NCBI RefSeq assembly: GCF_001039355.2 | Contig: NW_019776095.1 | Coordinates: 1 to 64,000 of the forward strand | DNA length: 64,000 nt | Source: Lingula anatina | Lineage: Eukaryota; Brachiopoda; Lingulata; Lingulida; Lingulidae | Reading direction: 5' to 3' | Part shown: positions 43,848-54,734 of the stretch, one piece after another | How the letters are laid out: each line of letters starts with the position of its first letter | Position numbering within the stretch: position 1 is the stretch's first letter | Made by a program: the position numbers and the translations under genes | The notes under the pieces: generated by a model | Database searches by the model: none | Told to the model about the DNA's origin: nothing | Seen by the model: only the letters and a program-made list of their open reading frames with translations

Positions 43848-46800
43848 TCATGTCAACTTTGCATGCATTCCCTCCAATATTTGCTGGTAGTTTGGCTCTG
43901 AAATTGTAAATTGGTATTTCCTTGTAGTTTTACTATAACAAGGCAAAACTAATGTCAAATATGTTGTGAAATATAGCCAAATACAATTTTAATAGTAATA
44001 ATGCTTTTAATCCTAAGATTCAAAGAGGAATTTTAAAAATTCTTAATGTAAAACCATTTAGTATAAAAATGTTGCTCATGTGCCTCTCCTGCTGACATTT
44101 CAGATTTAATTAGTATTTTTCCTCCTTTGTACTGTAAGTGATTTATCCTTACCATCATCTGGGCTAATCAAGCCATGGCGTATGCAGAAGTTGATTGCTA
44201 TCAAAGCAGAATTAGATTTGAATTCACTAGTAATGGTCTTCTCTAGCACCTAGTAACAAAACATAAAACATTCAATGTTGTACATAAATCTTTTATATCT
44301 TCATGACTTACATTTAACAAAATGTCAAAAATAAATTTGTAAATTCTCAATTAGTGTTAATTTTAATTAGTCTGGGTCAATAGCAAAAGTGCATGTATAC
44401 CAGTACATTTCAAATGTCATCTACCCCATAGGGACCACATACTAGTAATAATGACCTAGAAACTTCCCTTGGGTACCATTAATTTGCACATGTACAACTG
44501 AAAGGTAGGATTACCTAAGTACTGTATATTGGCAGAAATAATTATATTTTCAAACACTGCCTACAGACACCTGACATATTTGAAAGACTATAATTCAAGC
44601 TAAATGAAAATGGCTTAAAAACCTATTTTAACTGTATGAATTAAGGGCCCAGGAAAAGCAAATTCAAATGTGTTAGCTGGAGAGAAAAATATAGAAAATG
44701 CATGTTAAACTACAAAATATTTTTTAGATATATCTGCTTGAAAATTTATCTGAATGATGCTACATCAGTTAAATTAGTGATTTTTAAATATTAAAAAAAA
44801 TTTTAGCATGATCCCCATTTTCTTTTTTCAATTATCTGGAATTTTGCATGATGTATGAGGTGGGGATGTACAAATAATCCCCCAAACTCACTAGAATAAC
44901 AGAAAAGAAACATTTCTGAATGTACATGTACTGGTACATTTCTTTCCATGAATGAAACCTCAAAAATGCCAAAACTTATAACAGGCAGAACTGAACTGCA
45001 GATTGAGTTGACAGTAGTTATGGAGTTAAATACACACTGTCATATCTGATATGATACGGTACTCAAACACCTGAACCCTGCTTATCTAAGCCAAGCAGGC
45101 ACCTAAATTGACACGGCTTATTTCAGTTTCTTAATCCATATCAGTCACAAGTTGACAAACCATCAACAGTACTGGAAGAAAAACTTCATTTTTTTCTCAG
45201 GTCTGATAAATCACATCTGGACCAATATTTGATGAATAATGACCATGAGGGTATCTACTGAAGCTAATCTGATTCAGCGGTGTAGCCCTGCATATCTACA
45301 GAGACGAGACTGCCATTTAGTGAAAAAGTTTGAAAATATGGTGTGTTGTCCAAAGGGGGGGGGGGGGGGGGGGGGGGCGCCTAAAACCAAAGTTTTTTCC
45401 GCCCCAAAAGGAGGGAANACCATGAGGGTATCTACTGAAGCTAATCTGATTCAGCGGTGTAGCCCTGCATATCTACAGAGACGAGACTGCCATTTAGTGA
45501 AAAAGTTTGAAAATATGGTGTGTTGTCCAAAGGGGGGGGGGGGGGGAGCTGCCTAGACCAATGACTTTTTCATCGCCCAAAAAGTAGGAAATCTGCCGAT
45601 AATTGGAAAAACATCATCCCTGCCTCTATCTTGGGTTAGGCATGGGGCGGTAAATAACCCGAAAAACACTTGAAGTGGACACCATTTAGTACTTAAGTGA
45701 TATTTATAAAAAAAGGTCACCAGAATTTTAAACAGGTGTGCAATTTTAATTCATGTTCCCACCTCCTGTATTGTCCACAGGTAAAACTCAGCCACCTCTC
45801 CGTCAGCATTCTGAGGAACAAAGTCCTCTGGCACCTCCAGGTCCATGATGTACTCACACTCAGGGAACAACCCCCTCTCATCTTCATAGAAATATCTACA
45901 AAATGGAAAGTGGCATACTTTCTATAAAATACACTACTGCCTTTCTGAAGAAAATATGATTCAAACTGATACACACAATTTATTCATGAATATCAAAAAG
46001 ACTCATCACAATATTTTAATTAATGTATTGGCACAAACTGACAACAATGTCTTATGAAGTTTGAGATTATCAAGTAAATCATTTGGCACATAAATTATAT
46101 ATAAAGACACTGTTTCAACTCATTTGAGATTACCAACTAACAGTATTGTTCCAACTAGTTTAAGATTATCAAGTAAATTATTTGACAAAAAACTTAGGAT
46201 ACTCTTCCAACTGGTCTGAATTAATCAAGTAATTTATTTGGCAGGAACTTACGACACTTTTAGAACTGGTTTGAGATTGTCAAGGAAATAATTTGTAATG
46301 ACACAAACTTACGACACAGTCCCAACTGGTTTGAGATTATCAAGTAAATTATTTGGCACAGAGGCTTCCTCCTGGCATTCCGACCTGGCACACTCCATAA
46401 TGTTGTGTTTTGATGACAGTCCACCTGCTGCCTGGAAGTAAACAAAAGGTCAAACTGCATCAAAACCATCAAATAAAATACTGATGCTTTGTTTACTGAA
46501 TATATAAATATTTGATTACATTTTACTAACTTATTTTCAGGCTGAATTGCAACCCCACTATCATTACTATGTTAGGGGTATTCATTATTTTTGTGTGTTT
46601 TGTATGATTTTAGAGATGCTCCAGGCAGGCTATTCTGTGTATTTTTTTTGGCAGTATCTGATAAGACTGGAAGAAACCTTACATATGACAGAATTATGAA
46701 GTGGCCTATTAGGCCAGATTTCAAACAAAACACCATTTCATACATACTGTACATCCTTCACTATTTGACTCAGCAATATTACAGAGTATAGCTTCTTTGC

Positions 46801-49800
46801 CATTGGAAAGGAGAATACATTAATATTGCTTTTAAAGCTTAATTGTGCTTAACAACTTAATAATGTCTACTGGAAATTGCAAATAAACAATCATAACTCC
46901 AAGTATAACAGAGTAATTACCAAGTTGTCCAGCATGTTTGGCCAGGTGGGTTTTGTCTTAGATCTCCGGGCTATCCACATGCACACCCCCTTGGTAGGGT
47001 GGCACGTCCAGCCATTGATATGGACACCATATTGCTTTACCCCAAACAGACCTGAAACAGGTGGGGTTTGTTATATGATATACATGTATATACAGGTAGT
47101 ACCTGCACTCAACATCTATTTAGGAATATGTGCCGTATCAGGGTTTTCACAGATGTTTATCTGGCTTTTCACTTGCTGTGAGCGTTTCTGCACTGTGTCC
47201 CATATAAAGATTTCTTTCACAAAATGACATCACAGCTCAGCAGCACAGCTAGTAGTGAGTAATGTCTGTATAGTCAATCATAATGCAAGTCAGTATATAC
47301 CGCGGGGGGGTGGGGGGGGGGTGGGGGGGGTGGTATCAATCAATGCACCATTTACAATAAAAAAGTTTTTAAAAATGCCATCACTAAGCAGAGGTCTAAC
47401 AGTACAAGCTGTACACAACTCCCACTACTTTGTGATACTTACGGTACAAGTCACAATAATAATTCATCTTTACTTCTACTACAATGATCTACCTATGAGT
47501 ATTGTTTAAAACTTACAGGTTGCTGCCCTCTCCATCTTCATTAAGGGAGGCTCGCTGAACTTATACCAAATGTTAAAATACTGAAATCAAGCAGAAAATA
47601 TGACATTATACACATGCGCCATGTACACCCGTACACAGAAATTTACTAACATTGATCAGGCAGTAGGAAATTTTAACAAGTGTTGGATTTTTTTTTCATT
47701 ATCTACTAGTATAGATTTCATATGTTCATTATCCACTAGTATAGATGTCATCTTATTACTAGTACTACTGGTAGGCCAGCCTGACCTAAATGGGTTGTTT
47801 TCTGAGCATTATTTGACCAATTAAATGACCAGAGGGTTGACAATAGATGGGTGTTACTGTTACCCACATTTGTTCTAGTATAACCCACATCTGTTACAGT
47901 GCAATTCACATTAATTTGGTACCCAAATTTGTTTAAAAATAATCAAATTGGTTACAGTGTTAACCACATTTTTATGGTATAACCCACACTGTTACAGTGT
48001 AACCCACATTTGTTTACGTATAACCCACATTTGTTACAATGTAACCCACACCCACCTCATCTCTCCAGCCTCTCAAAGTCTTGAACACATCCTTCTCCCT
48101 GAGGTCCAGCAGCACCTTCTCCACTGCCTCCGATCTCTCTTCAAATGTCTGTAGTGACGGATTCAGGTGGACCTGTGAGGAATAGCAAGAATGTATTATC
48201 ACACGCTATATACATACCATATCAGCCATTGAGGTGTAGGTGTTACACATTACTGTAAAGTTAAATGAAATTGATCTGTTTGGTTATGTATAGAGTAAGG
48301 AAACCTGTTTGTTAATAATTTAACATGTATATATGATATACAAGATATATCTGATAGACATGATATACTAGTAAAAAGTTTGAAGTGAGAGTGGATATCA
48401 CATACACTGTATACCTTGGCAAAAGAAGGTATAAGAAAAGTGAGACACTATTAACTAAAGGCTCTTTTACCTAAATATAAGCAATACAATTTGTACCCGT
48501 GCATTTAAAAAGAGGTTCTAAAATAAATTGTATTTTATAGTATTGCTTATCTTTAAACCACATTTCAAGGGCATTTCTTCTCTAACATTGTACTAAATCT
48601 TTAAAATGAGCTTACTAGTATAATATAATATAATATAAGCAATGCAATTTGTACCTGTATATTTAAAAAGAGGTTCTAAAATAAGTATACTATTCTGAGG
48701 ATTTTACTTGCTTAAACAAGTTCACTTTCTTCATTCTGCTTGACAGATAATCAATATCAGTTCTGTTGAGAGTGGGGGTTGAAGGGGGGGGGGGGGGGGG
48801 GGGGTAGTAGGTGACTCTTGCTTATAAGTAATAGCCAGGCTGTGAAGTAAACCTATATAGACTGTATCCCTGAAGTATTCGGTGCCATGTGAAAACAGTA
48901 CAAAGAAAAGTTCTTCTCTGAACCTTGTTCTAGATCTTCAAAATAAATTTTCTACAAATTGTATATCTTACGCCTATTTTTAAATGAAGCTGCTATAGAC
49001 AGAGAACATTGAAATCCGCTTGCACTGTTGAGATCAACTTGACTGCATATTGATCACTTGATTTCAGCTTGCACATGATGACTACTGATAACTGGGCTAG
49101 ACTATTCACCACCGTTTATTTAGCACCCTCAGTTTCAGAGGGATGATGGTCATTCTCCTCTACTCAGCCTCATAATCGTAAACAGGTTTATTATGGTTTG
49201 ATAGGGCAGTCTTTGTCAGGCTCTGAAACTGAGGGTGCCTTTCAACCTGTGGGAGTGTTTTCATTTTACAACCAAGGCATTTTCCTCATGAAATAAGATA
49301 ATTAACCTTGATATTATCATTCCCTTGAGAGTATGGTATGTGGAAAACATCCGTGTATGGCTTCAGGTGAGCTAAGATGTCAGGTCGTATTAAACCAACT
49401 TGCTTGTTTTCAATGAAGAATGGCCTGCACTCCTTTCTTGAAGAAGCTGAAAAAAAAATTAAAAATTATAAGAATGTTGCTGAATGTAACATATTCATCA
49501 AGGATATCTTTAAAATCTGTACAGTCATTCCAAGCAGTACGACAAAAATATTTGTACTACATTTTGTTAATTATTTGTGCATTGCATAATATATTGTGGG
49601 TTTGCAAATACCTGTACATGAAATGATTATTTGCAATAGCAAATTAAAGAATTTAAAAATAAAAGAATAGCTTAAATAATAATAGAAAAAGTGCAAAGAA
49701 TATACCTACTGGATAGTGCGCAAAACAGAAATTGCCAAATCATATTTCTAAATATTCAATCCAACTGCTTCTTATATTTTCCAAGCAGTTCTGTTGCTCT

Positions 49801-51797
49801 AAGGTTCAAATATTACACCAAGCATTGCCAATACCTTCAGTTAGTCTGAAAACACCTGTAAACTCAGGGTGTAGGTCAGAGGAGGACACAGCAGTACGCC
49901 AAGGTGATCCTACCAGAGAAATAGAGTGAGGCAAACAAAGACAAACACTACAGGTTTACACTTACTTCCTCCAAATGCTTTGAGATAATTCACTCTGTAT
50001 ATAGCTGCCATATATATTTTAAATGGTGAAAATGTTTAATATTTTCTGGTATTAATTACTCATTAAGTGACAAAAAAAGTTATTTTGTGAAAAATCTAAA
50101 TAAAATTTTTAATATACTGGAACCTTTATGTTCTATGACTAATCTGAAAAATATTAATTGGGGTACGTGACTGAGGCACTTTTCTTGTTTCTATCCAAAT
50201 ATAATTTTGTTAACAAAAAGCTAAGCAGTATGTGAATATGATAAAAATTAATAAGATTGTTCTATTTCCCTTTGCCAGCAATATTATCTTAAGCATTTGG
50301 TGAAAATATTTTCTGCTTGTACTAGTACATATATAAACCAAATAGTTGAGGGTTGAAAATTCTTAGTCATCCCCATTAGCCAAGAGCTCCTTTTTAATTT
50401 TTTTTTTTTGAAAGTAGAGCTCTCTATTTCTCAAAGCTATGTACTAGTAGATATTATCAGGTTGCCAATTCTATGCAGTCACAAAATGCTGCACTTGCTG
50501 AAATCCTGCCTCCTCTGTCTCCAAGGTATACTTTTATGAATTCCTAATGACCTGATAAACAAGACAATCTTTTGGTTTAGTGTATTGATTACTAGTAAAA
50601 GATCCATGGTGATGGCAACTCTGTGAATTCACACTGAATAATTTATCAAAAGGAATGATTCTTAAGTCTGTTTGACAGTAAGAGCTGGCTGAAAGGGGAG
50701 ACATGAATTTCTAACCCAGTGTTTCTAAAGGCCTGATGGGTTTTACAAGACAGAGAAACTCAATAAAAATAAATTCTGTTTTATTTTTTGTGTCCATTCA
50801 AAAAAAAAAAAACTTAAGGTTAATTTAACTATACAGGTAAGGATAAATAAACATATATTATTAAGCTTTATGCAATCAATAAATCAAATACAGATAACCA
50901 AGCAGCAAAAGAAGTGACCTTGAAGCCTGACATGCTGAAAAAATTATGAGTCATAAATAAATGTAAAAAGTTGCCATACATGTACCTAATACCTAAACCA
51001 GAGGGGCAGTCTTCTGGGTCTTTCAGAAGATGGTTTGAATTTTAAGTTTACATTGACGGGTATCTGCCAGGGTAGTATTTTTATCGGAAGACAGTTAAAA
51101 ATGGAGGATGGATCAACAAAGATAATTTGGCAGACTGTCAGAAAATATCTCTGGATCTGCTGGGGGTGGGGGTAGTACTCCAGTACATGCACATGTAGTA
51201 GCTGAGAGTTGAACCACTGAGTCATTAAATCTTTGATGAGAATATAATCAAACAAATTAATACTTATCTTTTTGCATACATTATTCTGACTCACTGGGGT
51301 CTCATCCACCCACCAGTAACGTAATAAGGCGATGATGTTAATAACAGTGCAAAAGTGAAAGAGGAAGTCTTCACATATTTTACTGTACATTATGATAATA
51401 ATTTCGACATGTACATGTACCAGTAGCCACAATATAAATATCAAGGGAATCCAAAACAAATATGTTTTAATTTACACGGTTGAGGTAGGAATCCAAATCA
51501 TCAGATGATATTTGTCCTCAGTTGCAGATGGGACAGCGTGATTCATTATTTAAGTAATTCGCCTAAGCCTTGGCCTGTATATCTTGTTACTGTAGCCTCT
51601 CTGCTAACGTACTGAACCGGTTTAATCCAGTCAATTTCATTGTTTATCAAAGGAATAACAATATTATTGTGCTGATTAAACAGCAGTGAGAGAGGTGATA
51701 CTTGTAGGGACCTTCCTGCACTCTTACCTTGATCAAGAAAACTGTTACATTTCGACACCACCCGCATAAAACCTTCGCTAAGATTCTTCGTGTTCAT
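43848..51797 (-). CDS. Nudix hydrolase, DUF4743 / thiamine-pyrophosphokinase-related family (306 aa, 9 exons)
   Basis: Exons in order of transcription are 51797-51728, 49446-49307, 48172-48056, 47580-47517, 47051-46921, 46431-46313, 45895-45763, 44249-44153 and 43897-43848. All introns are GT-AG and all phases fit. Recognisable family segments are ECRPFF and VGLIRPDILAHL (exon 2), FEERSEAVEKVL and GWRDE (exon 3), LFGVKQYGVHINGW then MWIARRSKTKPTWPNMLDNL (exon 5), the Nudix box (exon 6), YEDERGLFPE and PEDFVPQNADGEVAEFYL (exon 7) and EPNYQQILEGMH (exon 9). Family members in yeast and plants are Nudix diphosphatases reported to remove damaged thiamine diphosphate; that role is carried over by family. 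In the Nudix box E192, E195 and E196 (metal ligands) are kept, but the conserved Arg and first Glu positions read Ser191 and His183. The start is the first ATG; the longer frame begins only with TTG. The length fits the family. Confidence 0.9.
45239..45560. repeat. ~120-bp direct repeat across a single N with poly-G tracts
   Basis: 45241-45360 recurs at 45422-45540, with only the N and about 40 bp of poorly matching sequence between. After the G run, the left copy reads like a low-quality version of what follows the right copy. This looks like two unmerged contig ends. It lies in intron 7 of the Nudix gene, so the coding model is not affected. Confidence 0.8.
46030..46365 (-). repeat. Degenerate ~60-bp tandem repeat that includes the end of Nudix exon 6 and its splice donor
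   Basis: Five to six imperfect units, each with a core like CCAACTGGTTTGAGATTATC followed by AAGTAAATTATTTGGCAC on the plus strand. The outermost unit is the 3' end of exon 6 itself (coding NNLLDNLKP). At least two units keep a perfect donor sequence (ACTTAC on the plus strand, GTAAGT in the transcript) at 46307-46312 and 46248-46253. The other units have decayed donors such as AACTTAGG. The array sits in the first 300 bp of intron 6. Confidence 0.75.
47850..48055 (-). repeat. ~20-bp tandem repeat at the start of Nudix intron 3
   Basis: Units of the form TAACCCACATTTGTTACAGT on the plus strand (GTGGGTTA in the transcript) repeat about ten times with variation. They reach up to the exon 3 donor GAG|GTGGGTGTGGG, so the donor itself is a repeat word. 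Confidence 0.8.
48480..48690. repeat. Direct repeat of ~48 bp in Nudix intron 2
   Basis: The segment from AAGCAATACAATTTGTACC to GAGGTTCTAAAATAA at 48480-48527 recurs at 48637-48685 with three or four changes. Downstream a poly-G run lies at 48785-48804. Confidence 0.65.
49123..49238. repeat. Perfect 18-bp inverted repeat (hairpin or mini-MITE) in Nudix intron 2
   Basis: GCACCCTCAGTTTCAGAG at 49123-49140 is the exact reverse complement of 49221-49238, with an 80-bp loop. No target duplication was recognised. Confidence 0.7.
50999..51166. mobile_element. Degraded relative of the CAGGGGCGGAT MITE in Nudix intron 1
   Basis: Shares the CAGTCTTCTGGGTCTT, ATGGAGGATGGATCAACA and CTGTCAGAAAATATCTCTGG segments with 22696-22865. 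Both terminal repeats are eroded. Confidence 0.7.
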
Positions 51798-51927
51798 CTT
51801 CCTTCCCACTGTTGATGTTCCAATTTTAACCAATGAGATGAATGGATTCAATTAACTGCAGCTTTCACTAACCACTTCCGTCAGCTGCTAAAATTTCATG
51901 TGGAGAACTTGACTTTCGAAACGCCTT

Positions 51928-52138
51928 TTCAGAACAGATGATCCGCCGATCCGCCGACCCCATTAAAAAAAGATGATCTCCCTGCCTCAATACGGGCATT
52001 AAACGGGTTAAATCTCGGCTCCGTTGCTTAATTACTAGGCCCCGTTGCAACGGGAGGCGGCGAGTCCATCAGAAAAGTAACGGCACTGCTTTTTATGGGA
52101 GTTTGGCCATATTTTGCTCGCGGATCATCTGTTCTGAA
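51928..52138. mobile_element. 211-bp element with perfect 19-bp inverted ends in the Nudix promoter region
   Basis: TTCAGAACAGATGATCCGC at 51928-51946 is the exact reverse complement of GCGGATCATCTGTTCTGAA at 52120-52138. The interior is GC-richer than the surroundings and has a repeated CCGCCGATCCGCCG. It begins 131 bp upstream of the Nudix ATG. It may be a MITE or a promoter palindrome; no clear target duplication is visible. Confidence 0.65.
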
Positions 52139-52336
52139 TGCGCTCTTACTCCAAAAATGAAAAAGTAGAGGGGACTCTCTTTCCTTCTCTCTCTCTCTCT
52201 CTCTCTAAATACTCAACTTCACAACCACACTAAGAAAATATGGAGGTGGTAAGCATTTTTCTCTTCTCGTCTCAACTAAAGCATTGCACTGACCTACAGT
52301 AGGGGCCTACTCTCTCAACCACTGTAATATATTATT

Positions 52337-53126
52337 ACCTCCGACAAGGAGGTTATATTTTCGGTTCCGTTAAGCCTAGGTCCCAACTACGTTTTGGACG
52401 CACGGTTTTTAGGTTCCTTGCGTCCGGCTAGAAGGTAGCTAGATCGCACGTAGCGGTTGTTGTTCACGTCGAAAAGTTTCTACTTGCTGTTTTCGTCCTC
52501 TAAAAGTCGCACGATGGACGTGCTCCTCACGCACGAACTCCCACGTTTTCCCCATTTATTTGGCCGTAGACCACACATAGCAGCCCGTACGTTCGGTTGG
52601 GACCTAGGCGTTTGTCTGTCTGTCTATATCTGTCTGGCTGTCTGTTAGCAACATTAGGCCCACAGAAAAAATTATGGGCCGATTTTGATGAAATTTTCAA
52701 GAACTGTCAGAACTGGGCCAAGGAACAGATGATTAGTTTTTGGTGGTGATCGGATCAATAATCAATAGGAAAAAACACTAATAATGCTACATTAAAGAAA
52801 AAGTTATAGACCGATTCTGATGAAATTTACAGGAACTGTCAGAAATGTGCCAATGAACAGATGATTGGTTTTTGGTGGTGATCCGGATCGATAGGCTAAT
52901 CAATCGATCAATAATCAAAAATAAAAAAAACTAAGTTATGGACCGATTTTGATGAAATTTTCAGGAACTGTCAGAAGTGGGCCAAGGAACAAATGGTTAG
53001 TTTTTGGTGGTGATCCGGATCAATAATCCATCAATAATCAATAATAAAAAAAAACTAAATCATTACAGAATGAAATTTTAGGGGTGAAACGGCATTGAGA
53101 GGAGACTTTGCTGCCTTGTCGGAGGT
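52337..53126. mobile_element. 790-bp inverted-repeat element (CCTCCGACAAGG ends) with internal ~120-bp repeats
   Basis: ACCTCCGACAAGG at 52337-52349 is the exact reverse complement of 53114-53126. Inside, a unit built on GACCGATTTTGATGAAATTT and TTTTTGGTGGTGATCCGGAT is repeated three times, near 52675, 52805 and 52930. A short relative is at 55648-55866. It is a non-coding MITE. Confidence 0.8.
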
Positions 53127-53745
53127 CTGCGCTCTTGTTTGAATTTTGTCGACCTTAGCTGATGCGCAGGCACTTACTGAACTGATAAATTTCTTCTCAA
53201 ATCTCAAAACCCGACCAGGTGTTATAGAGTGGAATCATTGTTTTTTTTTTCATATTATGTATAAAACTAAGCAGTTGTTTCATATTTGCTTATATTTCGC
53301 GTTACTAATACCAGTATATTCATGTAGGCCCTATTAATTGAAACTGCACATAAATATTTCCTTTAGAAATGGTCAAGCTAGAGCTTGACAGATTATAGAA
53401 GCCTTGCAAATTAAACTCGAATTTTAATTCTAACTAAAATAAATGTGTCAACTACATGTAGGTAGGCCTACATTGCGAATAATTGGGGAATGGCCGTTAC
53501 ATACTGTAACATTAATACACAAAATGCAAGGAAATTCTGCTTATAACGAATTAAATCATAATCCAGAAAACGAAAATAGCTTCTATTTGAAATATAATAC
53601 AGAAGGACCAAACATGCAAGTACAAAGGTCGGAAGAATCAGGAAAGGCAAAAAAAAAGTCTGCTCAAAGAAATATATCTGGTGACTAAGAATCTAACAGT
53701 AGGCCTACAGAAAACTTAAGTTTTTGTCCCGCGGATTAAACGTAC

Positions 53746-53746
53746 A
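53746..53746. other. Single-N assembly join before a poly-G run
   Basis: The N precedes about 14 G at 53747-53761; probably an unsequenced homopolymer or a contig join. Confidence 0.6.
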
Positions 53747-53949
53747 NGGGGGGGGGGGGGGCTGTTTACATACACTGTATACATGTACCTGTACAGCACG
53801 TGTACATGTACGCGGCCGACCAAGTTAGGACCCATCTGCTTTACTATATGTACAGTATTAGATGTAGTGACATGATGGCACGTAAAAATAGTATATAGTT
53901 ATAACATATTACTGCCTCACTTTTTAGCTGTGATAGGCGAACTTATAAA

Positions 53950-53950
53950 G

Positions 53951-54001
<51 letters not shown>
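53950..54001. repeat. (AT)n microsatellite
   Basis: About 25 uninterrupted AT units. The stretch 53127-54734 otherwise shows no gene. Confidence 0.95.
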
Positions 54002-54004
<3 letters not shown>

Positions 54005-54734
54005 AAATGATAACAAAATAACGAACTGAAGTAAGACTTTCAACATCACAACACAACTCCAGTACGAAGTGCTATAGACCCTTCGCTGTGAAACACTTAT
54101 CATAAAATGTGTGGTGCATAATAATTGCTAGAGTTTTGAACCCTCAAATTCCAACAGCTTAAAATTAATGTACGTATTTTTTAATTATCATTTTCACTTA
54201 ATTAAAAAACAGTTACTATGTCAGGAAAATAAATATTTGACTACTATATATGAAAATCTATGATCATGTACAATTCCCATACAATACTGAGTATGTTCCA
54301 GGACGAAAAAATCATCTCAGTTTTTATATGGTTATCCACTAGTCTGAATCCCTTGGTGTTGAAAGCCACAAAAGGGTATTTTAAAGCCCTTATTTCTATA
54401 CAAAAGTGACCATATCTGAACAAAGACATTTCTTTTAGTAATTCCGAATTTAAGTTTCCACATATATACATCACCGCTGGTAAAACCAGATTTCTATTGT
54501 AAGCAAACTTTGTTCAAAGAAGGTTTCACTAAGTTTACCAGCAAGTAGTCTAAAGTGATCCTAAGCCTTTACCAGTACACTAATACTAAGGGGCATTATG
54601 AGGAGTATTTTGCATGGAGGAGCAATTCACCATATAATAGGCCTTTATGTCCCAACTTACTAGTAACGCAAACATTGAGATAAAAAGGTTTCCAAATATA
54701 AAACATAAAGGACCGCAACTTTTCTTAAATGAAG

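Noticed and set aside
45239-45556. 105-codon frame with glycine runs
   Set aside because: It crosses the N and the duplicated poly-G segment and arises from the assembly artefact.
51798-51851. 18-residue upstream extension of Nudix exon 1
   Set aside because: It begins with TTG, not ATG; the ATG at 51797 gives the expected family N-terminus.
52235-52252. Possible first exon of a plus-strand gene (ATGGAGGTG then GTAAGC)
   Set aside because: Only three codons before a donor-like sequence, and no downstream exon could be linked to it.
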